Shown here: in pieces, positions 4,988 to 6,838 of the stretch
How positions within the stretch are numbered: position 1 is the first letter of the stretch
Layout: the number at the start of each line of letters is the position of its first letter
Assembly: GCA_005879255.1 (NCBI GenBank)
Contig: VBKY01000288.1
Span: 1 to 6,838 of the forward strand
From: Deltaproteobacteria bacterium
Lineage (GTDB): Bacteria > Desulfobacterota_B > Binatia > UBA9968
Reading direction: 5' to 3'
Length of the DNA stretch: 6,838 nucleotides
The notes under the pieces: model-generated
What the model saw: only the letters and a program-made list of their open reading frames with translations
What the model was told of the DNA's origin: nothing
Database searches by the model: none
Translations under genes and position numbers: made by a program

Positions 4988-6058
4988 TTATTCTGATAGC
5001 TTCTTTACCCGCTCGACAACTTCCTTTGGTTGATTCATGACTTCGCGGATCTGCGCCTCGACCTCGGCGCCGCCGAGCACTTCGAGGTCGAGCTTGGTTT
5101 TCTTGGCTTCTTCTACGACCTCTGGTTCCTTGAAGGCTTTCGAGTAGGCATCGCGCAGGATCTTGATCCGGTCCGCGGGCATGCCGGGCGTCGCGATCAT
5201 GGGTCTTCCTAAGGTCGCGGATACCAGCATGACCTTGGCGACGCTGCGGCTGAAAGCGGACGTCTTTTTTTTGTCCATGAGCTCAACCAACGTCGGTGCA
5301 TCCGCCAGACGAGGATCTTTTTTGTTTCCGGTCTGCACGAGATGCCGGTCGAAACCATTTTTGTGCCAGGTGAAATACGGCTCGCGCGCAAAGTGCGTCG
5401 TAATTCCGGTGCCGCGGCAGTGAATCTCGCCTTTCTCCAAAGCCAAGTCGATCTCGACACCACCCGGATAGCCGCGCACTTCTTGGAACTTTACTCCCAC
5501 GGTTTCTTCCAAGACATTGTTCACGATGGTGGTCAAATCCGAAGTTCCGGTGGAGCCGCATTTAGGCATTTCCTTCGAATTCATAACATCTTCGATGGAT
5601 TTCCACCGCGCGTCGGCTCTCATGTAAAGCAACAAGTCGCGCTGGTCGACACTGCCGATCCAAGATAGTTTGCGCACGTCGAAGGTGGCTTCTTTGCGCC
5701 CAAGCAGTTGATCAAGATAAATCCCGCTTCCCGGCATGCCCAGCGTCAAGCCATCAGGTTTGGCCACGCCGTAGACATAATTGGTTGCGCTCAGAGACCC
5801 GGCTCCGGGCATGTTTTGAACGATGATGTTTGGATTGCCCGGAATATGTTTGCCCATGTGCCGCGCGAGAATGCGGGCGTATTGGTCGTAGAGACCGCCG
5901 GATGTGAAGCCGACGATGATCCGAATCGTCTTATCTTTGTAGAACGGCGCCGATTGCGCATGAGCCGGGGCGCTGACGATCGATCCCAAACTCAGCAGCG
6001 CCGCAGCAGCAATCACCGCCGGATGGCGGATGATGTTAATCATGGAGCGAATGGTCAT
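4988..6058 (-). CDS. TctC/Bug-family tripartite tricarboxylate transporter substrate-binding protein
   Basis: This 356-residue exported protein of the TctC (Bug) family binds carboxylates or related small solutes in the periplasm and normally works with TctA/TctB-type membrane subunits, which are absent here. The signal peptide covers residues 1-34, ending in APAHA before QSAPFY. Family motifs are clear in the first domain: KTIRIIVGFTSGGLYDQYAR (with the G-G-x-x-D pattern intact, 53-58), NIIVQNMPGAGSLSATNYV and KPDGLTLG (100-107). Domain two departs from the usual 'PYKG...L.GG.VD' segment, reading VRGYPGGVEIDLALEKGEIHCRGTG. The mature chain has cysteines at 167 and 214. Length is slightly above the roughly 320-330 typical of the family. 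The start at 6058 is fixed by GGAGGT close upstream. It is divergent from the SUMF1-like gene. The ligand cannot be deduced. Confidence 0.93.
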   Translation of the reverse strand: MTIRSMINIIRHPAVIAAAALLSLGSIVSAPAHAQSAPFYKDKTIRIIVGFTSGGLYDQYARILARHMGKHIPGNPNIIVQNMPGAGSLSATNYVYGVAKPDGLTLGMPGSGIYLDQLLGRKEATFDVRKLSWIGSVDQRDLLLYMRADARWKSIEDVMNSKEMPKCGSTGTSDLTTIVNNVLEETVGVKFQEVRGYPGGVEIDLALEKGEIHCRGTGITTHFAREPYFTWHKNGFDRHLVQTGNKKDPRLADAPTLVELMDKKKTSAFSRSVAKVMLVSATLGRPMIATPGMPADRIKILRDAYSKAFKEPEVVEEAKKTKLDLEVLGGAEVEAQIREVMNQPKEVVERVKKLSE

Positions 6059-6062
6059 TGTT

Positions 6063-6068
6063 ACCTCC
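6063..6068 (-). promoter_or_regulatory. Shine-Dalgarno of the Bug-type gene
   Basis: On the minus strand GGAGGT (6068-6063) is followed by four bases and the ATG at 6058. This is the strongest ribosome-binding site in the window and selects ATG 6058 over the in-frame ATG five codons further in. Confidence 0.8.
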
Positions 6069-6089
6069 GTCGTTTTCGCGGGACATCCG

Positions 6090-6119
6090 CTTATACGGCA
6101 ATTCCTTGATCTTCCGCAA
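6090..6119 (-). promoter_or_regulatory. putative promoter of the Bug-type gene
   Basis: On the minus strand TATAAG (6095-6090, 5 of 6 to TATAAT) is preceded after 18 bp by TTGCGG (6119-6114, 3 of 6 to TTGACA). The start point would lie near 6083, giving a leader of about 25 bases that contains the Shine-Dalgarno. The -10 is good, the -35 weak. Confidence 0.4.
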
Positions 6120-6127
6120 TCGTTGGC

Positions 6128-6157
6128 TTGACTGTTTCTTCGTCACGGCATTAAGTT
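6128..6157 (+). promoter_or_regulatory. weak putative promoter of the SUMF1-like gene
   Basis: TTGACT (6128-6133, 5 of 6) with an 18-bp spacer and TAAGTT (6152-6157, 3 of 6) lies 9 bases before the ATG at 6167. The geometry matches the blocks upstream of the two minus-strand binding-protein genes, but the -10-like box is poor and the site could be chance. Confidence 0.25.
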
Positions 6158-6166
6158 CTTACAGTG

Positions 6167-6838
6167 ATGAATTCGGCAATCACAACAGACATTGTCGTCA
6201 TCCCCAGTGGATCGTTTTTCATGGGTTGCGAGTGCGGCCAAGAGAACGAGCGGCCGTGCCATCGCGTCTGGGTCGATGGTTTCGGTCTCGGCCGATTTCC
6301 GGTAACCAACCGCGAGTACAAAACCTTTGTCGAAGAGAACAAAGCGCTGGCGCCGCCCTTTGTTTCAGACCCGATCTTCGCAAATGCCGAGCAGCCGGTG
6401 GTTGGCGTCAGTTGGGACGACGCGATCGCGTACTGTCGTTGGCTGAGCGATCGTATAGGCGAGGAGTTTCGACTGCCAACCGAAGCCGAGTGGGAGCGCG
6501 CGGCGCGCGGCGGGCGCGAAGGTGCGCTTTACCCCTGGGGGGACGAGGCGCCATGGGAAAAGCATTTAGCCGGCTGCGACCCCGAAACCGGCGGACCGGC
6601 GCGGGTCGGCATCAATGAGCCGAACGGCTTTGGTATCTACGATATGAGCGAGAACGTGCACGAGTGGTGCAGCGATTACTATGATTACAGTTATTATCGC
6701 TACTCGCCGGAGCGAAATCCGCAAGGAGCACCGACGGGAAAGCGGCGCGCCTCGCGCGGCGGTTCATGGCGGCATCGAATAAAATTCAGCCGCTGTAGCG
6801 CGCGCAGTTCGCTGCCGCCGAGCTTCAAGTACGCCGAC
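6167..6838 (+). CDS. SUMF1/FGE-sulfatase-domain protein, 3' end outside the window
   Basis: The frame from ATG 6167 stays open for 224 codons to the window edge. It is a SUMF1-family (formylglycine-generating-enzyme-like) domain. Visible motifs in order: VVIPSGSFFMGC (10-21), NERPCHRVWVDGFGLGRFPVTNREY (27-51), PVVGVSWDDAIAYCRWLS (77-94), RLPTEAEWERAARGG (102-116), YPWGDE (122-127), GFGIYDMSENVHEWCSDYY (154-172) and RASRGGSWRH (194-203). The true enzyme oxidises a sulfatase cysteine using two cysteines shortly after the GGS(Y/W) motif. Here that stretch reads RHRIKFSRCSARS, shorter and without that pair, so formylglycine synthesis is unlikely. Other family roles include sulfoxide synthases such as EgtB and ligand-binding modules; none can be assigned. 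No signal peptide, so probably cytoplasmic. The start is uncertain: a GTG directly precedes the ATG and there is no Shine-Dalgarno. Only the final residues (the usual GFR end) should be missing if it is a single-domain protein. Confidence 0.88.
   Translation, partial: MNSAITTDIVVIPSGSFFMGCECGQENERPCHRVWVDGFGLGRFPVTNREYKTFVEENKALAPPFVSDPIFANAEQPVVGVSWDDAIAYCRWLSDRIGEEFRLPTEAEWERAARGGREGALYPWGDEAPWEKHLAGCDPETGGPARVGINEPNGFGIYDMSENVHEWCSDYYDYSYYRYSPERNPQGAPTGKRRASRGGSWRHRIKFSRCSARSSLPPSFKYAD

Noticed and set aside
5708..6109. Open frame of 133 codons on the plus strand
   Set aside because: Antisense to the Bug-type gene and extends through its promoter and Shine-Dalgarno.
6058..6618. Open frame of 186 codons on the plus strand at the right side
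   Set aside because: It overlaps the SUMF1-like gene in another frame. The frame from 6167 has the full set of SUMF1 motifs, whereas this one is arginine-rich with none.
1..6838. CRISPR array, tRNA, rRNA, insertion sequence or toxin-antitoxin pair
   Set aside because: No regularly spaced repeats, no structured RNA gene pattern, no transposase-like protein and no small overlapping gene pair were seen.

Overview
The window looks like a chromosomal stretch from an uncultivated, metabolically versatile soil- or sediment-type Gram-negative bacterium. Nearly every gene encodes an exported solute-binding protein: four of the NMT1/SsuA/TauA type and one of the TctC/Bug type. A SUMF1-family gene follows at the right edge. 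As I recall, large families of such stand-alone binding proteins next to SUMF1-like genes are common in Binatota/Desulfobacterota-like, Rokubacteria and Tectomicrobia genomes. This placement is inference; there is no rRNA or marker gene here.

Layout. Positions 1-100 are non-coding and hold two small adjacent palindromes. Two tandem paralogues on the minus strand follow (101-1120 and 1203-2228; 69% identical over 320 gapless mature residues, counted by hand). A 115-bp divergent intergenic region separates them from two tandem paralogues on the plus strand (2344-3309 and 3380-4336; about 58% identical). Between the plus-strand pair lies a purine-rich 14-bp tandem repeat that also supplies the Shine-Dalgarno of the second gene. 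Positions 4337-4630 have no convincing gene and carry a degenerate inverted repeat of the common 'GTCATGCCGG...ATCCAGAAA' type. Next on the minus strand come an 80-residue two-helix membrane protein (4631-4873), a REP-like hairpin (4934-4964) and a TctC/Bug binding protein (4988-6058). At the right edge a divergent plus-strand SUMF1-family gene (6167 onward) runs off the window.

How the genes fit together. All five binding proteins have signal peptides and would work outside the inner membrane, but no permease or ATPase gene is present, so they must use transport machinery encoded elsewhere or act as solute sensors. The four NMT1-like proteins look like the result of two independent tandem duplications facing away from each other. 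Ligands cannot be read from the sequence.

The most interesting signal is regulatory. The two minus-strand paralogues keep nearly the same upstream block (CTATTTACA, then TAGAGTC at identical spacing). It resembles a promoter whose start point would fall at or within a few bases of the ATG, and neither gene has a Shine-Dalgarno. The SUMF1-like gene shows a weaker version of this layout, whereas the two plus-strand paralogues and the Bug-type gene have Shine-Dalgarno sites. I did not find a convincing new multi-gene system.
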